Below are positions 1 through 5,346 of a DNA stretch of 5,346 bases, in pieces. Origin of the DNA: Planctomycetota bacterium (lineage in GTDB: Bacteria > Planctomycetota > JAJSAM01); NCBI GenBank assembly GCA_029932425.1, contig JAOZQC010000267.1:1-5346 (forward strand), given 5' to 3'. The position numbers and the translations under genes were made by a program. Each line of letters starts with the position of its first letter. Position 1 is the first letter of the stretch. The notes beneath the pieces are model-generated. The model was not told the origin of the DNA. It saw only the letters and a list, made by a program, of their open reading frames with translations, and ran no database searches.

Positions 1-322
1 TCGTACTGCTCATCTCCCCGGGTTGGTTTCCGCCGACTTCCATAGTATCAGTGTCGATGCCGCGGGGGAGGTGCAAGGATCCATGGGTTTTTCTTCGTGT
101 ACCGGCGGAGGGCATCCAGCAGGCCGCCGACCTCCCGCGGGAGGGCCGGCCGCCCCACGACGCGCCCGGCCCGGCCGTTCCGCCCTCTTCTCTCCCTTCT
201 CATCTCCGCCTTCCCCCGGAGGCGACCTCCCTGCGAGGGGTTCCGTCACGGCCTCTCGAGCATTCTGCCTCCATCCCATTCTATCCTGGGCGATGGAGGC
301 GACCGGCCGGTTGCTCTTTGCG
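1..322. other. no recognisable gene (left edge)
   Basis: I see no intact or recognisable gene in any of the six frames here. The open frames that cross it are rich in Pro, Arg and Gly and look like non-coding GC-rich DNA. The first hundred or so bases are visibly less GC-rich than the rest of the window. The stretch runs directly, without a stop in plus frame 2, into the copper-ATPase remnant that begins near 323, but the residues just before that point show none of the conserved ATPase hinge motifs (no GDGxNDxP). It may be the debris of a deletion or ordinary intergenic DNA. Confidence 0.5.
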
Positions 323-508
323 GTGGACGTGGCCATCGAAACCGCGGGCGTGACCCTCATGTCCGGCGACCTCCACGTCCTGGTGGCGACCATCCCCATC
401 GCGGCCGGCGTCCTCTACCCCTTCCCGGCGCTTCTCCCGGAGCCCGCCGTGGCCGCCGCCACGGCCTTCTCGTCGGTACTACCGACCTTGCGAATCCTCC
501 GGCGGCGC
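323..508 (+). pseudogene. remnant of CopA-type copper P-type ATPase (C-terminal part, internally deleted)
   Basis: Plus frame 2 encodes about 62 residues that match the C-terminus of P1B copper-exporting ATPases in order. The segment VDVAIETAGVTLMSGDL corresponds to the part just after the hinge region (family pattern TDVAIExAxVTLMxGDL). IPIAAGVLYPF followed by LLPEPAVAAATAFSSV and LRILRRR corresponds to the last two membrane helices and the basic tail. In intact family members about two dozen residues, including the NxxQNLFWAFxYN helix, lie between GDLxxVVA and IPIAAG; here they are missing, the two halves are joined in frame near 388, and a few residues before LRxLRR are also lost. No P-loop DKTGT, HP or GDG motif, start codon or nearby stop belongs to it. 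It lies opposite in strand to all other genes. Identification of the family is strong; that it is non-functional follows from the lost core. A misassembly or a small retained protein is less likely. Confidence 0.8.
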
Positions 509-604
509 GCGGATTCGGCGGGACGAGGCGTGCGCCGCGATTCGCAAACGGCCTCGAAGACTCGAAGAGGGGCCCCAGGATCCTGCCTTGCGACCGCCCG
601 GTCC

Positions 605-2038
605 CTACTTCCCGTCCTGATCCAGGATCTCGTCGAGCTTTTCCCGGAACTCCTCGGCAAGGTACCACATGTTGGACCAGTGGATGACGCCGTCCCGGCG
701 GATGATGAAGGCGGGGCTCGGCAGCGTCCCGTAGGCGTTGAGGACCGGGTTCACGCTCTTCCCCGGCGAGAGGTCGTCCACCAGGAGGAGCTGGTCCCCC
801 TCGATGAACCTCGAGAGCCACTGCGCGTGCAGGCGGCGGCCCTCGTAGGTGGTGGGCTGCTTTACGAGGGAGTACTCGAGCTCCCACACGGCTCCCGAGA
901 AGGGGCTCACGTCCGGGTGGATGGGATGCGCCTCGAGGACGTAGACGTGCACGAAGTGGACCAGGTCCGCGTACGTGTGGGTCGCGTCGTACGATTCCTT
1001 CGCCAGGGCGTTGACCGAGGCGAGCCTGTCACGGTAGACGTTGCAGGTGAGCGAGCCGAAGAAGAGGAACACGGGCTTCGTGGCGAGGAGATCCGAGAGC
1101 CGGTGGGCCGTGCCGTCGATGTCCTTCAGCGTGAAGTCCATCGCTTCGTCGCCGGGGAACAGGCGGAGCTCGGGCTCGAGGTGGTAGGAAGGCGAGAAGG
1201 GAATTTCCGGCCACTCCTTCTCGGTCTCCGGCGGCGGGTTCTCCCCCCCGGAATCCTCCGGGGGCCTGACCTCGACTCCCTCCGGGGCATAGTGGCAGTC
1301 CCGGCAGGCCTTCTCCTCGACGTAGCCGTGCTCGGGTCCATGGCAGATCAGGCAGCGGTCCGTCTTCGCGTGGAAGCGGTAGAGCGAGGTCTCACCGGGC
1401 TCCCACGCCCCGTTGGCACCGTGGCAGGGCACGCAGGTCTCGGCGCCGGTCTCCAGGTGACCCGGAGCGGGGAGGGTATGGCAGTCGTAGCAGGTCACGC
1501 TCCGGTAGCCGGGGTGCGTCTCGTCGAGCACCAGCAACTCCGGCTCCCGCCGGGGCAGGATCTCCCCCCGGAAGCGAGTCTTCCTCGCCCCCGGATCCAC
1601 GGGGAGATCGAAGATCCAGCCGGTGCCCATCCGGAGGAGGAGATCGATCGAATGCTCTTCGGCCCCGGGGGCGGCCGCCCGGCAGGTGAGGCGGAAGGTC
1701 CCCTTCCGCAGATCGAACCGGGCCTTCGTGAGAACCGGGCCCTTCCGGTTCCGGTAGCGGTAGCGGTCCATCTTCGGAGAGTGCCGGAACTTCCCGAGAG
1801 CCTGCTCCTCCCCGGCCTCGCCGAGGCGGACGGCCACGCTCTTCGCGTTTCCCCAGTCCGCCTCCGTGAACCGGCCTTCCACGACGGCGGTGGCCACCCC
1901 CTTCTTCGAGACCTTCACGGTGGCCCGGGTGATCGAGGGCCGGGCCAGGGCCGCGGGAGCGAGGAGGAGGAGGAGGAGGGCGGGCGTCGCCCGGAGAACC
2001 CTCCGGAAGGCGCGCGCGCCCGGGACAGGACCGCTCAT
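605..2038 (-). CDS. exported tetraheme cytochrome c fused to a deiodinase-like thioredoxin-fold domain
   Basis: This is a 477-residue protein ending in TAG. The ATG at 2038 is chosen because a clear signal peptide follows at once: basic residues at 8-16, a Leu/Ala core at 17-30 and an AxA cleavage site after Ala32. The frame stays open far upstream but there encodes only Pro/Arg/Gly-rich sequence. G-rich stretches 6-17 bases before the ATG could bind the ribosome. Residues 33-170 are beta-rich and unrecognised. Four CXXCH sites follow at C183, C202, C229 and C245, with H175, H194, H223 and H237 as possible distal ligands. A Pro/Glu linker (about 255-280) leads to a redoxin domain (about 290-475) with GDEAMDFTLKDIDG, then FFGSLTC (C332), VYVLEAH (E369, H371), PTTYE and a Ser-Pro turn at 441-442. 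The FGSxTC and EAH signatures are typical of the iodothyronine deiodinase-like family, with Cys replacing Sec. Export, heme binding and redox chemistry are well supported. The substrate (halogenated aromatic, peroxide or protein thiol) is unknown. The nearest upstream gene, the regulator, lies about 720 bases away, so it probably has its own promoter. Confidence 0.9.
   Translation of the reverse strand: MSGPVPGARAFRRVLRATPALLLLLLAPAALARPSITRATVKVSKKGVATAVVEGRFTEADWGNAKSVAVRLGEAGEEQALGKFRHSPKMDRYRYRNRKGPVLTKARFDLRKGTFRLTCRAAAPGAEEHSIDLLLRMGTGWIFDLPVDPGARKTRFRGEILPRREPELLVLDETHPGYRSVTCYDCHTLPAPGHLETGAETCVPCHGANGAWEPGETSLYRFHAKTDRCLICHGPEHGYVEEKACRDCHYAPEGVEVRPPEDSGGENPPPETEKEWPEIPFSPSYHLEPELRLFPGDEAMDFTLKDIDGTAHRLSDLLATKPVFLFFGSLTCNVYRDRLASVNALAKESYDATHTYADLVHFVHVYVLEAHPIHPDVSPFSGAVWELEYSLVKQPTTYEGRRLHAQWLSRFIEGDQLLLVDDLSPGKSVNPVLNAYGTLPSPAFIIRRDGVIHWSNMWYLAEEFREKLDEILDQDGK
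1961..1979. repeat. GAG/CTC trinucleotide run inside the signal peptide
   Basis: Just over six tandem GAG units on the plus strand read as CTC on the coding strand and encode Leu21-Leu26 of the cytochrome's signal peptide. Slippage here would add or remove whole leucines and so change the length of the hydrophobic core without a frameshift. Confidence 0.8.
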
Positions 2039-2304
2039 GAAAACCCCCGTCTTCTCCCTCTTTCCGACCGCCGCCCGCCCTCGCTCCCCTTCCCGGGTGG
2101 GGAGGGAACGCCGGTGGACCACCTTCCGCGGGTCATTGGGACGTTCGGGAGAGAAGCGGGGTTCCGTGCGCCGGCCGCCGCCCGGGCCGGCCGGGGCCGG
2201 GACGCTCCGGCGGCGGGGGAGGGGCGGTCCGCCCGCCACCCTCTTCCGGCGCGCGGGCGGCGGCGGCAGGCTGCTTCGGAAACGGGCTTTCCTCGAGGCG
2301 GGGG

Positions 2305-2346
2305 CCTGCGATCCGCCGCCGGCCGCCCTCGGCGGGAGATCGCGGG
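2305..2346. repeat. bulged stem-loop (inverted repeat)
   Basis: The outer arms 2305-2313 (CCTGCGATC) and 2338-2346 (GATCGCGGG) pair over nine positions, with one G-T pair. After a three-base bulge (2335-2337) the inner arms CGCCG (2314-2318) and CGGCG (2330-2334) pair, leaving an 11-base loop. There is no T-rich tract on either side. It could be an RNA structure in the leader of the cytochrome transcript or simply the result of high GC content. Confidence 0.45.
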
Positions 2347-2513
2347 AAGGGGCCGGGCGCGGCGAGGAGTCGGCCCCTACGGGTCGAGGAGGAGCGCCAC
2401 CGTCCGGGGCCACGGGATCCGGCGAACCCCGTGCGTCCCGGGGAGAGAGGCGGGTCCGCGCCGTCGCGGGCCTCCGACTCGATGTCCCCCCCTCCTCTTC
2501 CCCGGGAGCCTCA

Positions 2514-2548
2514 CCTCCCCGCCCCTCGCGCAAGCCGGGGCGGGGAGG
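2514..2548. repeat. perfect 12-bp inverted repeat, possible terminator
   Basis: CCTCCCCGCCCC (2514-2525) and GGGGCGGGGAGG (2537-2548) are exact reverse complements around an 11-base loop. The hairpin lies about 210 bases past the stop of the response regulator and about 475 bases before the cytochrome ATG, so it separates the two transcription units. A terminator of the two-component operon is the simplest role, but neither flank has a T tract. An attenuator or a protein-binding site is also possible. Confidence 0.55.
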
Positions 2549-2756
2549 GAAAGCGATCCATCGGGACCGGTCCCTTCGCCCCCTCGGCCGGGCGAGCGGC
2601 AAGCCGGGTGAACTCGACGGCCCCCACGCGGTTCAGTCGGGGCGCACGTCGCGGACTTCCGGGGGGTCAGGTCGAGGCGGCGCCCGTCGTGCGCCCGGTA
2701 CTCCATGCGCACCCACCCGATGCGGGGAGGGGAGCCTCCGGCCTCTTCCCGCCGGC

Positions 2757-4109
2757 TCAGAGCCCGTGCTTCTCGATGCGGTAGAGGAGGGTCTGCCGGG
2801 TGATGCCCAGGAGGCGGGCCGCCTTCGAGCGGTTGCCGCCGGTCTTCTCCAGGGCGCGGCGGATGAGGGTCTTCTCCACCTCGGCCAGGGAGATGCCCTC
2901 GTCGGGGATGTCCAGGGCCAGGGGATCCTCGGGCCGGGCGGCCGCGAGCACCGAGGGCGGGAGGTCCCGGGCGGTGAGGCGGTCCTCGTGCTCCCGGAGG
3001 AGGAGCGCCCGCTCCAGGGCGTTCTCGAGCTCGCGGACGTTGCCCGGCCAGGAGTGGACCCGGAGCGCCTCCAGGAAGTCCGGCTCGAGACGGAGGTTCG
3101 CGGCGCCCCGGAGCGCCAGGAAGTGGCTCACGAGGAGGGGGATGTCCTCCCGGCGCTCCCGGAGGGGGGGGACGGGGATGGTGACCACGGCCAGCCGATA
3201 GTAGAGGTCGGGCCGGAAGGAGCCGTCCTCCAGGGCCGCTTCCAGGTCGCGGTTCGTGGCCGCGATGAGCCGGACGTCCACCTTCCGGCTCTCCTCCCCG
3301 CCCACGGGGCGCACCTCCCCGTCCTGGAGCACGCGGAGGAGCTTCACCTGGAGGTCGGGCCGGAGTTCCCCGATCTCGTCGAGGAAGAGCGTGCCCCCGT
3401 CCGCCTCCGCGAAGCGCCCGGTCCGGTCCTCCACCGCGCCGGTGAAGGCTCCCTTCACGTGGCCGAAAAGATGGCTTTCCAGCAGCGACTCCGGGATCGC
3501 CCCGCAGTTCACGGCCACGAAGGGCTTCTCCGCCCGGTCCCCGTGGTAGTGGATCGCCCGCGCCAGGAGCTCCTTTCCCGTCCCGCTCTCCCCCCGGAGC
3601 AGCACGGACGCGGGCGAGGCCGCCACCCGTCCCACCAGGCGGAACACCTCGCGCATGGCCTCCGAGGCCCCCACGATGTTCTCGAAGGAGAACCGGTCCG
3701 TGAGCTCGAGCCGGAGCCGGAGGTTCTCCGAGGCCAGGGCCCGGTAGCGGAGCGCCTTCTCCACGGTGAGGAGGAGCGTCTCCTTGCGGAAGGGCTTCTC
3801 CAGGAAGTCGACGGCGCCCGTCTTCATCGCCCGCACCGCCCCCTCCACGGTGCCGTAGGCGGTGATCACCACCACCGCCGCGTCCGGGTCCCGGCGCTTC
3901 AGCTCCGCGAGGAGGGTCAGGCCGTCCATCCCGGGCATCTGGAGGTCCGTGAGGACGAGATCCACCACCCGGGGATCGAACACCTCGAGCGCCTCCCGGC
4001 CCCCCTCCACCGCCACCACCTCGTGGCCCGCCGCGGTGAGTTGCTTCTCCGTCACCCGGCGCAGGCTCTCGTCGTCGTCGACCAGGAGGATCCTCGCCCG
4101 GTCAGTCAT
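2757..4109 (-). CDS. NtrC-family sigma-54-dependent response regulator
   Basis: This 450-residue protein has the family's standard three-part build and length. The receiver domain (about 5-118) has acidic residues D11-D13, phospho-acceptor D55 in LVLTDLQMPG, T83 and K105. The AAA+ domain (about 143-365) has Walker A GESGTGKE (173-180), the sigma-54 contact loop GAFTGA (220-225), Walker B LFLDE (D244, E245), candidate arginine-finger residues R299 and R305 in FRPDLYYR, and sensor II WPGNVRELEN. A Fis-type helix-turn-helix fills about 411-450 (GNRSKAARLLGITRQTLLYR). On phosphorylation by its kinase it should form a ring and use ATP to open sigma-54 RNA polymerase promoters from an upstream enhancer. 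The ATG at 4109 lies inside the end of the kinase gene, preceded by AGGTGG-like ribosome-binding sequence, and MTDRARILLVDDDE is a normal family start. One mild oddity: the stretch before GAFTGA reads ESHLFGHVK where ESELFGHEK is usual. Target genes cannot be told from the protein. Confidence 0.96.
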   Translation of the reverse strand: MTDRARILLVDDDESLRRVTEKQLTAAGHEVVAVEGGREALEVFDPRVVDLVLTDLQMPGMDGLTLLAELKRRDPDAAVVVITAYGTVEGAVRAMKTGAVDFLEKPFRKETLLLTVEKALRYRALASENLRLRLELTDRFSFENIVGASEAMREVFRLVGRVAASPASVLLRGESGTGKELLARAIHYHGDRAEKPFVAVNCGAIPESLLESHLFGHVKGAFTGAVEDRTGRFAEADGGTLFLDEIGELRPDLQVKLLRVLQDGEVRPVGGEESRKVDVRLIAATNRDLEAALEDGSFRPDLYYRLAVVTIPVPPLRERREDIPLLVSHFLALRGAANLRLEPDFLEALRVHSWPGNVRELENALERALLLREHEDRLTARDLPPSVLAAARPEDPLALDIPDEGISLAEVEKTLIRRALEKTGGNRSKAARLLGITRQTLLYRIEKHGL

Positions 4110-5217
4110 GCTCCACCTCGCCCCTCCGGAAAAGGACCTCCGCCGTCGTGCCCCCGTCCTCTCCGGGCCGGATGTCGATCGAGGCCCCGTGATTCTCGAG
4201 GATCCGGCGCACGATGGAGAGGCCGAGCCCGGTCCCCTCCTCGCGCGTGGTGAAGAAGGGCTCGAAGATCCGGGCCCGGTCCTCCTCGGCGATGCCCGGC
4301 CCGTCGTCGGCCACCGCGAGCCGGACGCGGTCTCCCTCCGCGCCGGCCTCCACCGTGACCGTCCCGCCTCCCTCCATCGCCTGGACGGCGTTCATCACCA
4401 GGTTCAGGATCACCTGCCGGAGCTGCTCCCCGTCGATCGCCGCCGCCGGCAGGTCCCCGGAAAGCCGCGCCGAGAGCCGGACGCCGCGGCGCCCGGCCTC
4501 CACCTTCACGAGCCGGATCACCTCCTCCACCGCGGCGGCGAGGTCCGCGGCGGGTTCTTCCGGTCCCCGCCGGCGCGCGAAGGCCAGGAAGTCGGAGACC
4601 ACCCGGTCGAGCCGCTCCACCTCCTTCAGGAGGATCCCCGAGAACTCCTCCCGGTCCCCGGGATCCGAGGGATCCGCGGCCAGGATCTCCGCCGCCCCCC
4701 GGATCGAGGCCAGGGGCGTCTTCACCTCGTGGGCGAGCCCCGCGGTGAGCTCCCCCAGCACCGAGAGCCGGTCCGCCCGCCGGAGCTGCTCCTCCGTCTG
4801 GAGCAGGAGTCGCGTCCGGTCCCGGAGCTCGGCGTAGGCGGAGTCCAGGCGCTCGGCGGTGCGGCGGTAGCGCTCCCCCTCCTCCCGGAGCCTCTGGGCG
4901 AGGAGCCCCGTGACCCAGCCCACGAGGTTGTAGAGGACGATCTCCATCCACTGCTCCGTCATCCCGCCGCCCCACTGGAAGATCACGTGGGGAAGGTAGA
5001 GCAGGGTGACCAGTGCGGCGGCTCCCACCCCGCCCTTCAGGCCGAACCAGAAGGCGGCCACGATGATGGGGAGGTGGAAGAACCAGCGGAAGACGGCGTG
5101 CCAGGGGTGGGCCGAGACGGGGGTGAGGTAATGGCCGAGGCTCACGCAGGCGATCACGCCGGCCAGCGCCGCCACGCGGCGGCCCGTGCCAAGGCCCTGG
5201 CCCACTCGTTCCGTCAT
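4102..5217 (-). CDS. membrane-bound sensor histidine kinase
   Basis: A 371-residue kinase partnered with the overlapping response regulator. About four hydrophobic segments (roughly 14-35, 44-60, 63-80 and 88-106) with very short connections form an integral-membrane sensor with no large periplasmic domain. A charged coiled-coil-like linker (107-148) follows, with no clear PAS domain. The dimerisation/phospho-acceptor region has H163 in GLAHEVKTPL. The ATPase domain has the N box (N272, N276 in LNLVMNAVQAM), G1 DDGPGI (304-309), F box FEPFFTT and G2 GTGLGL (328-333), so all catalytic elements are present. Its TGA lies 8 bases inside the regulator gene, which implies translational coupling and roughly matched amounts. 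The ATG at 5217 lacks a good Shine-Dalgarno sequence, but MTERVGQGLGTGRR followed by the first helix is a sensible N-terminus. The signal is unknown; such sensors may detect membrane or small-molecule cues. Confidence 0.95.
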   Translation of the reverse strand: MTERVGQGLGTGRRVAALAGVIACVSLGHYLTPVSAHPWHAVFRWFFHLPIIVAAFWFGLKGGVGAAALVTLLYLPHVIFQWGGGMTEQWMEIVLYNLVGWVTGLLAQRLREEGERYRRTAERLDSAYAELRDRTRLLLQTEEQLRRADRLSVLGELTAGLAHEVKTPLASIRGAAEILAADPSDPGDREEFSGILLKEVERLDRVVSDFLAFARRRGPEEPAADLAAAVEEVIRLVKVEAGRRGVRLSARLSGDLPAAAIDGEQLRQVILNLVMNAVQAMEGGGTVTVEAGAEGDRVRLAVADDGPGIAEEDRARIFEPFFTTREEGTGLGLSIVRRILENHGASIDIRPGEDGGTTAEVLFRRGEVEHD

Positions 5218-5346
5218 CGAGAGGCCGAGGATACCCGCGGCGGCGGGGGGATGGCACGGTTGATCCCGCGTTCCCGCGGAGAAAGGGGGGGCGGGGAGGG
5301 GGAAGCCGCCGGGACCGGCGGCTCCTCCCGACCGGGGGGAGGAGAT
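5218..5346. other. leader of the two-component operon with GC hairpin
   Basis: No gene is visible. A perfect 8-bp inverted repeat, GCCGCCGG (5305-5312) and CCGGCGGC (5315-5322), extends outward with several more pairs and one mismatch. It could be the terminator of an upstream gene beyond the window or a structure in the leader, but there is no T tract. A G-rich plus-strand stretch at 5285-5302 lies beside it. The heptamer WCCCGCG occurs three times (5233-5239, 5264-5270, 5272-5278), which may be chance in DNA this rich in GC. On the minus strand TATCCT (5228-5233) sits about 10 bases before the kinase ATG; used as a -10 element it would give an almost leaderless message, in keeping with the poor Shine-Dalgarno sequence, but this is weak. 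Confidence 0.4.

Larger units (their letters stand above)
2039..2756. other. long intergenic region between regulator and cytochrome
   Basis: About 720 bases with no intact gene that I can recognise. Frames on both strands are open for long distances but encode low-complexity Arg/Pro/Gly-rich sequence. The region must hold the 3' end of the two-component transcript and probably the promoter of the cytochrome gene. Visible structure: inverted repeats at 2514-2548 and 2305-2346 (listed separately), a small stem GGAAA/TTTCC at 2278-2292, a palindrome GGTGGACCACC at 2113-2123 (about 75-85 bases before the cytochrome ATG, operator-like but short), and a six-base stem CTCCCC/GGGGAG at 2084-2104 in the likely 5' leader. 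No convincing -35/-10 or -24/-12 promoter stands out. A possible broken small reading frame at 2511-2712 is discussed in the findings. Confidence 0.6.

Noticed and set aside
540..604. Terminator after the cytochrome gene (GGGGCCCC and AGGATCCT palindromes, repeated CTCGAAGA)
   Set aside because: The palindromes have no loop and no T tract follows on the minus strand, so no terminator can be supported.
2039..2602. N-terminal extension of the cytochrome protein to a start at 2602
   Set aside because: The added 188 residues are low-complexity and would bury a clear signal peptide that begins right after the ATG at 2038.
23..2611. Plus-strand open frame of over 860 codons across the cytochrome gene
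   Set aside because: It is antisense to a clearly coding gene, lacks recognisable domains apart from the short ATPase remnant near 323-508, and reads as Arg/Pro/Gly-rich sequence typical of stop-poor GC-rich DNA.
2599..2635. Minus-strand sigma-54-like element containing TTGC upstream of the cytochrome
   Set aside because: At the correct spacing the upstream half reads TTCAC and lacks the required GG.
1866..4253. Plus-strand open frame of about 795 codons across the response regulator
   Set aside because: It is the antisense shadow of the regulator, whose motifs on the minus strand are complete; its translation has no known domain.
4106..5257. Alternative minus-strand frame of 383 codons over the kinase
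   Set aside because: It is rich in Arg, Gly and Pro with no kinase motifs; the overlapping frame starting at 5217 has all of them.
5252..5266. Plus-strand sigma-54-like promoter TGGCACGGTTGATCC
   Set aside because: The -24 part is perfect, but the -12 part reads ATCC instead of TTGC, so the essential GC dinucleotide is missing; it also points out of the window.

Overview
The window is very GC-rich. It carries three convincing genes, all on the minus strand, plus a decayed fragment of a fourth gene on the plus strand. Long stop-free stretches in wrong frames on both strands (for example plus 23-2611 and plus 1866-4253) are by-products of base composition. The content points to a high-GC, Gram-negative-type bacterium with periplasmic multiheme cytochromes and sigma-54 regulation. 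Myxobacterial or other deltaproteobacterial relatives, Planctomycetota, Acidobacteriota and similar uncultured phyla all fit, and the sequence alone does not decide between them.

Layout from right to left, in the direction of transcription. A leader (5346-5218) with a perfect GC hairpin precedes a membrane-bound sensor histidine kinase (5217-4102). Its end overlaps by 8 bases the start of an NtrC-family, sigma-54-dependent response regulator (4109-2757). The two form a translationally coupled two-component operon. About 720 bases without a recognisable intact gene follow (2756-2039). They hold a perfect 12-bp inverted repeat, a second stem-loop and perhaps a broken small reading frame. Next is an exported protein of 477 residues (2038-605) with a signal peptide, a beta-rich N-terminal region, four CXXCH heme sites and a C-terminal thioredoxin-fold domain of the iodothyronine-deiodinase-like type. 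The left end (1-604) has no intact gene but contains, at plus 323-508, an unmistakable shred of the C-terminus of a CopA-type copper P-type ATPase with its middle deleted.

The most interesting item is the cytochrome. A tetraheme c-type electron-transfer module is fused to a deiodinase-like redox domain that has one cysteine, placed where animal deiodinases carry selenocysteine. This suggests a self-contained periplasmic enzyme that passes electrons from hemes to a thiol centre; its substrate cannot be read from the sequence. The adjacent two-component system could regulate it, but no convincing -24/-12 sigma-54 promoter is visible upstream of it, so that link rests on neighbourhood only.
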